The translations under genes were made by a program, and so were the position numbers. Below are positions 1-11,875 of a DNA stretch of 64,000 nt, one piece after another. The notes below the pieces were generated by a model. It was given only the letters and a program-made list of their open reading frames with translations, was not told where the DNA came from and did not search any database. Origin of the DNA: Neurospora crassa OR74A (lineage: Eukaryota; Ascomycota; Sordariomycetes; Sordariales; Sordariaceae); the NCBI RefSeq assembly GCF_000182925.2, contig NC_026504.1, positions 1,426,001 to 1,490,000 of the forward strand. Direction: 5' to 3'. Within the stretch, counting starts at the first letter, position 1; every line of letters begins with the position of its first letter.

Positions 1-685
1 GCACCAGCACTGGTATGGCACGATGGTTCAGCTCACTGTGGACTGTGTCCGCCAAGGGACCTGCCTACTGCGGAGAAGAGTCGATCGTGACCTAGCGAGT
101 GACCAATAGCGTGTTGGTGTTCCTGCTGTAGGGGCAGGTTTTAGGGCTGCGACATGGGTTTTTCACTGGGGGCTCTCCCGGCGGAATGGACCCGCTTGGT
201 TGCACTTGGGGTCATTCCCTTCACAGTTCGAGGTCACCATGCCAACGATCGATCTTGTCCAAAAGAAGACCCCACACCTTCGTTTTTCTCGTGGAAGCTT
301 CCAAACAAAAGTGTTTCCACTTTGGACCCCGGACTTTTACATTTATCTTGATACCCTCCTCCCCTTTGCTGGTCCGCTCGTTATCGGCTGTTCTGGGATT
401 ACCTATTTTTATATGTTTGTTTTTTCGTGTATCTTCTCTCCGGGAGGTTAATTTGATTAGGTTCAATTCCTCTTTGTCCTCGTCCGCCAAGCATCACCAC
501 CCGGCATATTCTTTGACATATCCAGTCAGGGACCCGTGACAATTTCGGTTCCGTTCCTCATTTTCATATGGCGGACCTTGACGGTAACCTGCTCGACAGA
601 CTTAAACAATACTAGAAAGCACATCCTATCCTAAAGGGAGCAGTACCCAGACCAACCAACACCTTCACAACTTCAACAATCGACA
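1..685. other. Intergenic / 5' flank of acetyltransferase gene
   Basis: No supported gene is visible here. Open frames are short, overlap one another on both strands and show no recognisable domain. The last 100 bases or so before the ATG at 686 are CA-rich and resemble a fungal 5' UTR. Confidence 0.5.
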
Positions 686-2089
686 ATGGGCTCAACAACA
701 CCCGCCACCTCCCTCCCCTCAGCCTCCTCACCCTCTCTCACTCTCACCCTCGCCCACGAAGACGAGCGTCCCAAAACATGGTCTCTCACCCACCCCATGT
801 GGGGACCCGCCCTCTCTCACTCCGAGTACCTCGCGCGTGAACACTTCATGACGACGCTCCCGCTCGCCAAAGACGGCGGTCTGACGCACTGGATCCTGAC
901 CGACAGCAACAACTCCCCTCAGGCAGCAGAAAACAATAACCAACGACCCATCCTCTCCTCCTGCGAAACCCTCCGCAAACACGCCGTCGCCGCTCGCTAC
1001 GACCCTTCTTCCGACCGCGTCATTCTCACCGAAGGCATCTCGCACGGCATCGGCTCCGTGTTCACCGACCCTCAGTACCGCGGCAAGGGATACGCCAACA
1101 GGATGATGCAGGAGTTGGGCAAGCGGCTGCGCACTTGGCAAGTCACGGATAAGAAAGATCGGCCTGAATCTCCTCCCCTTCCCCAAGCCGAAACCGAAAC
1201 CACCCCGGGGAAAGAAGAAGCAGAGGCAACAACCCTCTTCTCAGTCCTCTACTCCGACATAGGCAAATCCTTCTATGCCAAAAACGGATGGAAGGCCTTT
1301 CCCTCGGCGCACGTCTCTTTCAAACCCATCAAATCCTCTTCTTCCTCTTCCTCTTCCTCTTCTTCCTCTTCCTCATCCCCCTTCTCCCCCGCTACTCCTC
1401 CCTTCCCACCCAACCTCTCCCCCATAAGCTACCACACCCTCCCGCCCCTCTGCACCCTCGACACCACCCACCTCCTCACGCAAACCCTCCCCACCCTCGC
1501 CCGCGCCAACCCTTCCAAAACCCACGTCGCCTTGTTGCCAGATTTAGACTGCCTCCTCTGGCATTTACTCCGCGAAGATTTCATGACGCAACACATCTTC
1601 CAGCGCACCCCCTCCGTTCGAGGGGCTATTTACGACTGCCCTGATAGAAATGGGCAACAGAGAGTGTGGGCAGTCTGGACCCGTTCGTATTACCGGGGTT
1701 TGGAGAGCGAGAGTATCGAGGGGAATCATATGCATATTCTCCGTTTCGTCATGGAAGGGGTAGAGGATCTCGGGGACGAGGAGTCCTTGCGAAAAGTGAC
1801 AGAGGACGACCCAGAAACAGAAAGGTATCTGGTGGAAGCCTTCAGGGCGATCTTGGCTGTGGCGCAACGGGAGGCGGCGGAGTGGAGGGTGCAGGATGTG
1901 CAGATGTGGAATCCGAGTCCGTTGGTGGGTCGGTTGATTGAGAAAGCCGGGATTGAGGGCGGGTACGAGATGGTGGAGAGGGATATGGATAGTATTCCCA
2001 GCTTGATGTGGTATGGGGCTGAGGGCATCGAGGGTGGTCGGACCGAGGATGTCGAGTGGGTTGCTAATGAAAAGTATGGGTGGTGTTGA
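686..2089 (+). CDS. GNAT-family N-acetyltransferase, Lyc1-like (467 aa, single exon)
   Basis: An intact 467-codon frame with A at -3 of the ATG. The GNAT acetyl-CoA loop is visible around residues 115-145, with GSVFTDPQYRGKGYANRMM (the R-G-K-G pyrophosphate-binding turn). A second GNAT segment, FSVLYSDIGKSFYAKNGW, follows near residue 190. This pairing and the long C-terminal half resemble yeast Lyc1-type lysine acetyltransferases; the substrate assignment is inference from family resemblance. Between the two halves lies a run of about 15 serines from a CTT/TCC tract, which probably varies between strains and acts as a flexible linker. No signal peptide or membrane segment is seen, so it is probably cytosolic. 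The downstream neighbour (OPT transporter) is convergent. Confidence 0.85.
   Translation: MGSTTPATSLPSASSPSLTLTLAHEDERPKTWSLTHPMWGPALSHSEYLAREHFMTTLPLAKDGGLTHWILTDSNNSPQAAENNNQRPILSSCETLRKHAVAARYDPSSDRVILTEGISHGIGSVFTDPQYRGKGYANRMMQELGKRLRTWQVTDKKDRPESPPLPQAETETTPGKEEAEATTLFSVLYSDIGKSFYAKNGWKAFPSAHVSFKPIKSSSSSSSSSSSSSSSPFSPATPPFPPNLSPISYHTLPPLCTLDTTHLLTQTLPTLARANPSKTHVALLPDLDCLLWHLLREDFMTQHIFQRTPSVRGAIYDCPDRNGQQRVWAVWTRSYYRGLESESIEGNHMHILRFVMEGVEDLGDEESLRKVTEDDPETERYLVEAFRAILAVAQREAAEWRVQDVQMWNPSPLVGRLIEKAGIEGGYEMVERDMDSIPSLMWYGAEGIEGGRTEDVEWVANEKYGWC
1331..1377 (+). repeat. TCT/TCC microsatellite coding for polyserine
   Basis: A pyrimidine-only tract of TCT, TCC and TCA codons inside the acetyltransferase gene. 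It encodes a serine run and keeps the reading frame. Confidence 0.85.
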
Positions 2090-2456
2090 AGTCATAAGCG
2101 GGCGTTGTCTTTCTTCTTCTTATGTTCTCTTTCCCTTGTTTTCCCTTCCTTGGATATTGTCAATTCCTTTTGCATATACACAGACACCGGTACAATAGTA
2201 CTGGAACCGGGGGTCCCCGTCATCAATACAACGAGTGTTATTGACTAGGTATAGGCTACCGTATTCCAACCTCTAGAGATCTCATAACGAAAGCACAGCT
2301 AGATATCATCAACAAAAACATAGCAGCAGTCATTCCGCGTACCGAACTCCAGACACAACCAACCAACCAACCAGGCCTAGAACCCCTTCCTCCCATGTCC
2401 GCCGCCAGCAAAAGCTACGAACCCCCAATCCACAACATTACAGCTTTTTCATCAGC
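2090..2456. other. Convergent 3' intergenic region
   Basis: A 367-bp space between the stop of the acetyltransferase gene and the stop of the minus-strand transporter. Nothing coding is seen; it should hold both 3' UTRs. Confidence 0.5.
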
Positions 2457-5400
2457 TTAAGGGGCCGGCACCTTGTTCGCGTCCCACCAGGGAAAGAACC
2501 TCTCTCCCTCGGACAACGTCTTGATCGTGCAAGCGGTATCCTCACAGCCCTTGTACGGCTGGGTGTTACCCCACCACTCCACACTCACTCTAGCCCACTG
2601 CACCGAGAACAGCATCACGATACCGCTAAGCGCGATACCCGCGCTAAACGCGGCGCTCAACACAAAGTTGTACTTGGACCAGAACGCCAGGTATCGGTTT
2701 CGCACATAGATCCAGCTCAACCACGCAATGGGCACCGCTGGCCAGCAGTAGCTCATGCTGTATGGCGCCCAGTTGAGTGCGCCATAGAACAAGGCCACGG
2801 GGTGGAACTGACGAATGAACTTGTTGCGCGGGAACTTGCGGATGATGAGCCAAAAGATGACGGGAATGCAGAGACCGATGGGGAAGCCCAGAAGGAGCCA
2901 CTTGTACTGGCCATGAATTCCAAACACCTTGACGGGACCAATGGTTCCCCACAAGACGGCGGCAGTAAAGAAGGTGTTGATGCCGGGGCAGAAGAAACGC
3001 ATGGGCGCGTTGGTCTGGCAAATGTTCTCAATGTTGACTTGGAAGTTGAGCACACCGGTGCAGATGAAAGTGGAAATGAGCGTGGCCACCATCTGGGCGG
3101 TGAAAGTGTGGCGAGGAGGAATCTTGATGTAGTGAGCGAGCTTGAGGTCGTTGGCGAAGCTGATGGCATGCGCGCAGGTCACATATCTGTGGTGAGTTAG
3201 CTTGAGACCTGACAATGAGGGAATAGAGGGACACGACTTACCCAAAGGACTTGAAAAAGTTCATGGCCAAGGCGTTGCCCTCAACCCAAGCACCACCGAT
3301 AAACTCGGCCAATACGTTCAAGGTGACTTCGATACCCGTCATGGCCTTGATGATGCCAATAGGGATGACGAAAATTATTGCAAGGAACAGGCCGTAGGGA
3401 ACGACACCAGCAGTAGTATATGTGGGCCAGGCGGCAACACCAGCAAAGCCAAGTGCCATGGCAATCACGAGGCAGCCCAAGTACCACAGTTCCGAAACTG
3501 TTTTGGGTTCTCGTCAGTAACCTTTTCTCGTCCTCTTTTCAGGAATGGGTTCTCACCTTCGGGATAAACAGCCATCAAACGGTTATGCACGTCCTTGTAT
3601 CCAACATCCTCTTCCTCGACACTCTCTCCGGCAGCATTTCTCTTTGTCCATCTCTTTGGCTTCACAGTTTTCCAGATATTCCTGAAGCCAATGGCGATCT
3701 CGGCCCGATGGAAAAGGATGATATGGCTGATGGTGGCCGCATAGATGGCAAAGAAAGCGAAATACACAATGGCGTTGGCTGCTGAAAGATATGCGGCGCT
3801 GTAATCCATGTACTTCGCCTCGTCAAACATGCCCTTCTCGTCAATGGCTCGCGAGACGTTGTACAGACTACCGTAGTGGTCAAACACACGGTTGCTGTTG
3901 ATTGGGAGGTGACCGGTATTCCAAACATTAGTGTACCAAATTCCTAGGATGATGAAGCCGAAAAACGCCATGCCGAAGGTTTTATTGAACGTGGTGAAAG
4001 CAGGCACCATCTGGCATTGGTTAGTATAGTATAACTCTGAGGAATGGAAGCAAGAAGACTCACGAGAGGATCGACGGAGTCGAAAAGCAAAACGTTCCAG
4101 TCAAATGTGGGGAAGGGGTTGAACATCTACACACAGTCAGTATCAAGACACTGCGACGGTATTCATTGCTGAAATCGGGAGGGAGCACTCACGCCAGTGC
4201 CGTTTTGGAATCCAGTGAGAATGCTCAGATTCAAATTCTGCCAATGTTAGATTAACTTCTCGCCACAGAAGCAAATGGGTCTGTCTTACGTTGGGAGCAA
4301 TCCACTGCATCCAAGAAAAGAATGTCAAGGCTTCAAAGAGATAGTTGGGGAACCAGAAGTACACGAACATTGCGCCGAAAGCCCACATGAAGAACTTGAA
4401 GCGCGACATTCTGTACAGCTTCTTGAACGGGCCAGGAACTATATGGTTCTCCTCGTGGTGCAGAGCCGAGTTGAGGGCGATGGTAACCAAAGATGCGGGC
4501 CAGACGCAGTAAGATGGATACACGATGAACCGGCGAGTGATACCTATTTTGTATTGTCAATCACCCGAGCCCTTTGGCATCTCACATAAGGAAGACTATC
4601 ACTCACCAGCAAGGCCATAGCCGATGAAGTTGGTGCTCAACGCAATTAGAATCTGGTACGCAAAGCTGTTCGCATATGGTTGGTTAAAGTATTGCGGCAG
4701 CACCTGGGTCCACACAATGTACTGCGTGTAGGGCAGCGACTTGGCTGTGTTTGCCATGATGGCGATCAACATGTGTTCCTTCTTGCTGAACCGCCCCGGA
4801 TTGAGATTATGCTTGGTTCCAAAGAGAGTGAACTCGTAATACGGCATCCACATCTCCCAGGCTTTGCCGAGAGGAAAAGCAAGGAGCTGAGCAACGTTGG
4901 ATTCGATCGAAATGCTGGGCTGGCGTACACTGAAGAGCTGCGATGATGGTCAGCCATGAGAAGCATGCGGGGTCTCGAAAAAGAAAATTGGCACCTACCT
5001 GGTTGACAAAGGCGAGAATGACAGAGAACAAGATGCCAATGGTCCACGAACGAATGGTTGAGCACGGCGTGGAAGGGTCATCGGTATTGTCGACCACGGC
5101 GCGCACTTCGGCGTAGGGACTGTTGCTCTGGATGAGAGCAGCTTCAATTTTCATCTCGGTGATGATATCATCGTACTTTTCCGGATTCGAGAGAATGTTC
5201 TGCTCGTTGGCTGTGGTGTAGACGCGTCAGACCAGTCCAAAGCAGAGGACAGCTTTGGCTATGGACTACATAAGGAGACACCCACCTAGGAATTCCTGGA
5301 TCTTTTCAAGAACCACGTGCGGAAAGTTTGGATCGCGTCCATGCATGCTGACTACATTCTTCATCAACTTGACAACCTCTTCGAGACTGAGGGACTCGGC

Positions 5401-5656
5401 CGCGGCCTTTGCTTGGAGGAGGTCCTCCTCGGTAACATCAAGATGTCTGTATAGTCAATCTCTGATACTGGTCCAACGGGAGACGAAGAGACTCAACCTA
5501 CCCTTCAAGAACTTGTGCTTCCTCTGAGTCCATACGGTCAAGGCCAACTTCATGAATGCCGTCGATCTTCTCGTCATACTTGGCGGGAGAAGCAGAAGCT
5601 TGATCACTCCCAGCAGGGGTGATGTTCACTGCCTTCTCATCTCTGGTGGTCGCCAT
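2457..5656 (-). CDS. Oligopeptide transporter, OPT family (886 aa, 10 exons)
   Basis: A proton-coupled small-oligopeptide transporter of the plasma membrane. Splicing gives 5656-5502, 5446-5286, 5210-4999, 4937-4607, 4543-4290, 4237-4193, 4126-4064, 4010-3557, 3497-3242 and 3186-2457 (2661 nt). All nine introns (52-75 bp) start GT, end AG and keep frame; exon 6 is only 45 bp. The start MATTRDEKAV was chosen because the frame upstream has no transporter-like sequence. The N-terminal 150 residues are hydrophilic. The OPT motif SPYAEVRAVV then precedes many hydrophobic segments. Other family features are NPGRFSKKEH, HEENHIVPGPFK, the cysteine-rich loop CQTNAPMRFFCPGIN and the C-terminal EWWGN typical of Isp4/OPT2 fungal members. 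Length is usual for the family. The peptide or glutathione substrate cannot be told from sequence. A long upstream intergenic region may carry nitrogen control sites, but none was pinned down. Confidence 0.93.
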
Positions 5657-8600
5657 GACGTGCGGTATACACGCCGATGAAAGATGTGGTATGGATAGGC
5701 AGTCCTCAAGACGTGAAGGATGGCTGCATGTCACAGACGAGGGGGGAAAGAGGTTAATATCTTCCTTTCTATACGTGGTATCACAAACCCCTTGAGGAAG
5801 CACGCCACATGCCTCAACCTCACAGCGCCTACATGAAGCTGTACTCCTGTATGCTGCAAGACTCCCGACTGGCTTATCTTGGCCTCGCCCCTCTATGTTC
5901 GGTGTGAGTGCCCAGTGATAATGACCTTCCCAGACGGGAGGGCCAAGAGAATGTGTGAACAAGACACTTCTGGATGAGGGAGATAACGTGAGCTATGGTA
6001 GCTGTTGAACTTTTGGAGGAGGCATCCCATGCTTGTCAACCCTTGCGGCAATCAGCCCGTCTGGGCGCTGCATCTTGGCTCACAGTGATGGACGCCTAGA
6101 CAGTGACAAAAGGATAAGACCTCGGATTGACATGGTGGGGTGGCGGCTGGGAGGGCCATCTTGGAAACATGGTTCTCGCACTCACACGGTTGGTGGTAAA
6201 GGAGCGAGATAATTGTCAATGGCCTGCCTGACATTAGCTACCCATGGTCCGGATCGATTTTTGTGGAGAGATCATGACATGCCAGAGAACATGGAAGCTG
6301 CAAGGACAAGAGTGAAGAGTGCAGTGCAAACATGACGGGAGAATGTGTTCAGTAGACGGAGGTAGTGGTACTATGCTCTGCGACTTGACGGGACTGCATG
6401 AGCTCTTGGAGCTGTGGGGATGTCCAAGCTTTGACGGAAGACACTCCGCAACCAGACACACTTCTTTCCGTGTCTAACACCATTGCTCTTCACTCGCAAC
6501 TTCCACTTCTGGATCCCCGCCAAGAGGTCAAGTTCACTTTAGTGATCGGGGGAAAGAGCATTGAAGGGTGCATAAGACCAAAGTGTCACATGAAGATGAA
6601 AAGACGTTGCAAAAGAAGCGCTCACAACTTGAACTTACCCGATGTGTAATTCTCAACAGAGAAGGGTAGCTACCTCTAGGTAGATGTGATTTAGCTCGAT
6701 GGCCTAGACCAAACTGCAGTTCAGGAGTGACAATGTCCGAAACACCTGGAGATCTCGATCAAGACCGAGGTGTCGCTTTCCATCTCCCTTGCATTTCCTT
6801 CCATCCATTCACTCCTTTTCATTGCTTGATAGGCCAAGCAGACATGGACGGCAACATCAATCCTGATGGATTTTGCCGCCAGTGAAACCACCAATCGCGT
6901 ACTCGCCAGATATAAAAGGTATCACGACATATTGTTTAACTTCTCGCCCTCGTTGATTCGGCGACACGCAGCCTGCACTTGCATAAGAGTACCCGAACCA
7001 AACAAGGGTCCCGACATGGGGCGCTGTCCGCATTTTGAAGGCGCCATGAGAAAGATTCAAATGGAGCCATTGAAGCTTGGACCTACCTGAACCGAAAATG
7101 CCCAGCTTTTGATATCGACAAACAACTGACCCAGACCTTCGTCCCCAACTTGAGTCCGAACTAGCTCGCATGGAGTCTTCTTCAGCGCATCCAGCCCCCA
7201 ACGACAAAGACGATAGCAGGACTCAAACGGGGAGGGGTTATGGTCTGTTTCTCGTCGTTGGTGTCTCTCGGTCCCTTGGCGTACCTTGGCTCTTTTGCTT
7301 TTGATGTTGGTTATTGGATGCTAGTCGATGATTGCGATAGCAAACCAAGACTATGGGGTTGCACCAGCTTCAACATTGATCGGGCCACCAAACCACAACG
7401 ACGCGCTCTCGTCTTGGCTGTTCATCATGATGCGAATCAAAGGCGCAGTCTTCTTATCTTCCCACGAGACTTTCCCCGGATTGAAGTGCTGATGAGTTCC
7501 TACCCTCTCGCGTGGGGAAAGGTTGCTGAACTGAATCTACCTATGTAGTCATGATCCGCCGCCAAGAGTATCAGCGAAGCCGTGGCCAGGACAGAGGGCC
7601 ACGGCACCTAGGGGTCCTTGGCCACAAATAGAGATAAGGTTCTGGAGAGACAGGGGTTCGACTTATACGGGATGAGGACGGGAAGCCACCAACGGTCGGG
7701 ATAGGGGAATCGCATAATCAGGAGAAAACCGCCACTGCACAAACCTCGTGCGCACCCTCTTTTCCCACAATTGTATCTCAACGGGTGTTTTTTTTTCTCT
7801 CTTTCTTTCTTTTTTTCTCCCAATTGATCAAAAGGTATCACAAACAGCTGAATGATACCGAGAAAAGTGAGAAGCAGCCATCACATCTTTCATGTTGCAA
7901 TGCTGCCAAGAACTGACCTCATTAATCGGCGCCCTCACGGGGTTGCAGTCACGACAGTTTTAGGAAGGTGATAAAGACCTCGGGCGACTGGGCGTGATTC
8001 TCCTTCAAAGGGTAACCCGACCAAATGCAGCAGATGCAGGATAGGTATGGAATTATCCTCCAACCTTGAGCACATGACTCGGGCAAACAACTTTATCTCA
8101 TCGGTCTCGAATCATTCATTGCCTGCCAAGACGATATGGCGACGGCCTTCGCTCTTGACTTGCCGTTTTGATCCATCATCGCAGCGATTTCGGTTGATGC
8201 TGGTCATTAAGGTTCGAGCAAATCGCACTTCTTTCCAGAGTGTCGGGTGCTATACGTACAGAAATAGCACCAAGCACTTGCCATCCCTTCTTCCGTTATC
8301 CATCATGGGGTGCGAAGTGGGAGGAGTGCTTTTGTCATTCCCATTCCCGTATTCAAGTCGCCATCACCAATTGCGAGAACATGCAGTCGACAGATAGTAG
8401 CATCACATATTGGGCTGGAACGTTGAGTAACTTCTTCAAAGGACTTCATCGTGGGATCTGATAAGCTGTTGTAAAGTCTCCAATGCCAAGATAGTATGAG
8501 GTACCTACCTAGCCCAATTCGCTTGCCGACGGATTGACGGTACCCGATGTCTTTGTCGCTCGGGAGTCAGATACCCTAAATACGAACATACCTATCTTTC

Positions 8601-9123
8601 CACTTCATCCGTCCGATCCTTCATACCATACTAGTAACAAACCCGACAAGGAAAAGCAATTGATCACACATTTGCCACCGTGACCATTACTCTAAACTGT
8701 GATCCAACAACAACAAATACAACAACAACAACAACCACACGGACGGATGACCACTTTCATCTTCGGGGATAGCTTCACTCCCTCCCTCTATTTACCCTCA
8801 TCTCGACCTAATTACCATCTTGATCATCCATCTCTGTATGTACCACTCGCGCTTTCCAACTTTATCCGCTTTCCCATGGAACCTGGTTAAAGTGCTGGCC
8901 TCGACATTGCCTGACCAAATACGAGCTAAAAATTCAGTGTTCTGTCATTTCTTCTCGAGGCAGACGGGAGAGAGAGGAGGAGGAGGGGGAGTCCGAAATG
9001 GTAAACCAGTAACGGAAGTCTGAAGTGGTTGTAGTTGCTGTGCCGAACAGGTGGGACGTTGCTGAAGGAACATGGCACTTATAGGAGCCTGGAATGAAAA
9101 TTACACCAATATCAAATAATAAT
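5657..9123. other. Long intergenic region without supported gene
   Basis: About 3.5 kb upstream of the transporter and of the tRNA-Ala. Open frames of 60-115 codons occur on both strands, but none has a recognisable domain, credible introns or coherent codon use. It contains a TATA-like AGATATAAAAG near 6909, T-rich tracts near 7790-7820 and a CAA microsatellite (8704-8736). A non-coding transcript or long 5' leader is possible but unsupported. Confidence 0.45.
8704..8736 (+). repeat. CAA trinucleotide microsatellite
   Basis: An imperfect CAA repeat in intergenic DNA. A short open frame runs through it, but I see no wider coding support. Confidence 0.75.
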
Positions 9124-9223
9124 GGGCAATTGGTCTAGGGGTATGATTTTCGCTTCGCATTGTTGAGAATAGCTTTCGATGCGCCTTTGTGAAAGGTCAC
9201 CGGTTCGAATCCGGTATTGTCCA
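9124..9223 (+). tRNA. tRNA-Ala (anticodon CGC) with intron
   Basis: The acceptor GGGCAAT pairs with ATTGTCC and includes G3-U70, the alanine identity pair. The D-arm region is TGGTCTAGGGGTATGA and the T arm is CCGGTTCGAATCCGG. The anticodon stem TTCGC (9149-9153) pairs with GTGAA (9189-9193). The loop reads TT-CGC-A (anticodon 9156-9158) and closes with T9188, leaving a 28-nt intron at 9160-9187 just after position 37. Intron bases TGCG (9180-9183) can pair with CGCA, as expected for an anticodon-intron helix. Base 9223 is the discriminator A. Confidence 0.9.
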
Positions 9224-9227
9224 TCCC

Positions 9228-9248
9228 TTTTTATGTTTTTTTTTTTTT
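9228..9248 (+). terminator. Pol III terminator after tRNA-Ala
   Basis: A run of 5 T followed by a run of 13 T starts five bases past the discriminator base, the normal RNA polymerase III stop signal. Confidence 0.8.
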
Positions 9249-10034
9249 CCCCGGGGCAACGATACATCATCGTCAACTGAAATGGGTTTCGTTGATCGCC
9301 TATCTGATCTTTGTTCTCTTGTTTATTTTTCGCCTCCTAAAGTTTATTTTCGGTTCCATTCATGTCGTTTTTGGTGGGGATGTTGCTGGCTAATGGGTTG
9401 GGCTTAGGTCAACTGGCGGTTGCGCTGACAGATGGGAGATCTTGCATGGGAGATCGGATTGCCCAAAACGAGGAATTTGGTGTTTACTGGTTTGGAATTG
9501 GATGGCAATGCACCTTGATGTTGGCTATCTCTGCTCTGAAAAAGGGATATAGATTCACAGTCACGTTTGGCTTTTTGTCACCTTCCACTTTCATGATTTC
9601 GTGCGATCATGGCCATGACATGGCCCCTACTACCTTTTACATACGACACCGCTTGTTCTTGGGTTAAGAACGGCGGAAAAGACAAGTAATACATAAGCCA
9701 CAGTTTGCGAGAGCTTCAAGACAGAGAGAAAACGAACTGTCGGAGCACAAAACTGGTATAAAGCTAACACATAAAGCTAAAACAACTAAACCTTCTCCTA
9801 CCCTATCCCAACCTCGCCTGACGCCGGTTCCTCTGCTTGGAATTTTCCTTTCCTTTTCTACACCCCTACACCTAACTTGAATGACCTACATCCTCCATGT
9901 CGAACAGGTAGCTTGGATACAATGCACATTATGTCCAAATCGTCTTGAAACCATAGGACCTCCTGTCCTCGAGATGCCGTGCTCAAACAGTAGCTTCCTG
10001 CGGGCAACTTTTCCAGCCCTCAAACATGGTTCAT
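9249..10034. other. Intergenic, 3' flank of Snf5/Sfh1 gene
   Basis: No supported gene. It probably includes the 3' UTR of the minus-strand gene that ends at 10035. Short plus-strand frames lack domains. Confidence 0.5.
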
Positions 10035-11875
10035 TCACAGAGGCTTGGGATCAGTGGCGTGCAGGTTCCTAGCCCACCTCGGCAGTTTCCTATCCCGCTC
10101 ATAAATGAAGCCGCAGTTATTGCAGAGTGACTGTGACACCGACTCGTTAGCATCCTCTCTCTTTCACGACACAGACAGTAAAACAGATCACTCACCCTCG
10201 GTCCATAAGGCCCATCCCGAACCGCCCAAACACTGGTGCCCCACACCCTACAGCAAGAGCACCTCCAGTTGTTCCGTTCGTTATCCGCGAGCGTTCCACC
10301 ACCCCCATACCCACCACCACCACCGCCGCCGCCGCCTCCGCCTCCAACATCCGGGGTGTGTCTACCGCTAGTAGGCGACAGACTTCTAAACCTTCTCTTC
10401 TTCTTGCTCCTCTCCCCGCGTCCCATGCGCTCCTCTTCCTGCTCAATAAGCCCGCCGAATCCGAAGCCCACGGGCACGCCGCCCGCCATACCAGTATTGC
10501 TGCTGAACCGCGCCGTCTCTCTGCGCAGTCTGCGGATCTGCCTCTCGCGATCGCCCTCGCGCTTCTCAATCTCCTCCTTCGACAGCGTCTCCAGCTTGGG
10601 CTCCCAGTCCTCCGCCAGATGCTCGGGGTCGTATCGCCAGCCGGCGCCCTCGCCGCCTGCCGTGACGGCCGCGTCGTTGGGGAACTCGACACCGCCGACA
10701 CCCAGTGAGGTGGTGCCCCAGCCGGCTACCAGGCCGCCAGACTCGCATGCTTCCTTCTTGAGCTTGAGTACCGCCTCGTAGATGGCGTGCGTCATGGCGG
10801 GTACCCACTCGCCGTGTAAACCGAGGTCGGCGCAGGTTTGCTTGGCGAAGGCCTCGGCGGTCCCTGGAGGGTGGAGGAGCGACCACTCGAACTTGTCGGT
10901 GTAGACTTGCGAGGAGAGGTTGATGTTGAGGTTGATGATGCAGCGGTACGTGTCGTCGGGGCTGAAGTCGTCGGCGTCTGGAGGGATCGGGGTTGCGGCG
11001 GCGCTAATTTCGCCGGTGGATGTTTGGACTGCTGAAGTGCCATTGACAGCGGGTGTTGGTGTCGATACGGCGTTGCCATTAATTGCGGGGGTGTTGGGAG
11101 TTGAGGTCGCGGCTTCGAGCAGGTTCGTGGGCTTGGGCGCCTCGGTTGCTGGACGGTCGCGGTGGGAGTGGAAGAGAGGATGGAGAGCAACACCGGCGTA
11201 CTCTTCTAGTTGTGTCCTTATTTGCTTGCTAATCTCGGATATGGTCTGATTCCTGTTAGGAAGGTCCAAATCCTGGACCAGGACAGTCGCAAACTGATCG
11301 GTAGTAATCAAAGTCTCGTGCAGGTTCCAGAGAAACGTGTCGCGTAACCGGTATGGGACGGTGGGCTCCTGTGGCTTGAAAAGGGGACTGCTGGGGTCCA
11401 GGCTTGCAGCATGCGGAGGCAGAGACGGGGGCGGAATGTAGGATGGGATATCGAGATCAATCCGTATGGGAATCAGTGTGAGAGGAAGGCTGGCTTGGGC
11501 AAAGTTCTGTTGGTCGGATCGACCCTGGCGGAACCTTCCCATCCAGTCCCGCCAAATACCCTGTACCTCCACGGGCTCATGTGTATCCTTGCCAACCTTC
11601 TCGGCCGGGTCGGCCTTGACAGTACCGTCGTCGGGCTGTACGCTGCGGAGACCTGTAGGGCGGCGGCGGCTGCGGGTGTTGTCGTCGTCATCGTCGTAAT
11701 CATCGTAGCCATCCTCGGCATAGTTGATAATGGTAGTGCCGCGCTTCGTTGTGCGCGAAAGTGGGTTCGCGGGAGCAGTGCCGGGAAGGACGGGTGTTAG
11801 GAGGGAGTTGTTGTAGGTGCGTAACCTTGGCGCATAAGAAGAGAAAACGGATTGTTGGGATTCGGAGCGCGCCAT
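10035..11875 (-). CDS. Snf5/Sfh1 (SMARCB1) family chromatin-remodelling subunit (591 aa, 2 exons)
   Basis: Core subunit of a SWI/SNF- or RSC-type nucleosome remodeller. Exon 1 is 11875-10196 (560 codons), the intron 10195-10131 (65 bp, GTGAGT...CAG), and exon 2 10130-10035. After an acidic/basic N terminus, Snf5 repeat 1 spans about residues 170-240 (TVPYRLRDTFLWNLHE, TTDQFATVLVQDLDLP) and repeat 2 about residues 315-380 (INLNINLSSQVYTDKFEW, CADLGLHGEWVPAMTHAI). A poly-glycine tract (about 10310-10345) separates these from the C terminus. Splicing joins WRCSCCRVWGTSVW...GPYGPR to SLCNNCGFIYERDR, completing a CxxC...CNxC GATA-type zinc finger known from filamentous-fungal homologues. Without splicing the second half of the finger is lost. 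Whether this is the SWI/SNF or the RSC paralogue is not settled by sequence alone. Confidence 0.93.

Noticed and set aside
728-2095. Minus-strand frames opposite the acetyltransferase gene
   Set aside because: They are antisense shadows of a well-supported GNAT gene.
7240-7548. A 102-codon ATG frame in the long intergenic region
   Set aside because: No domain, no conserved-looking segment and no splice context; overlapped by equally long frames on other strands.
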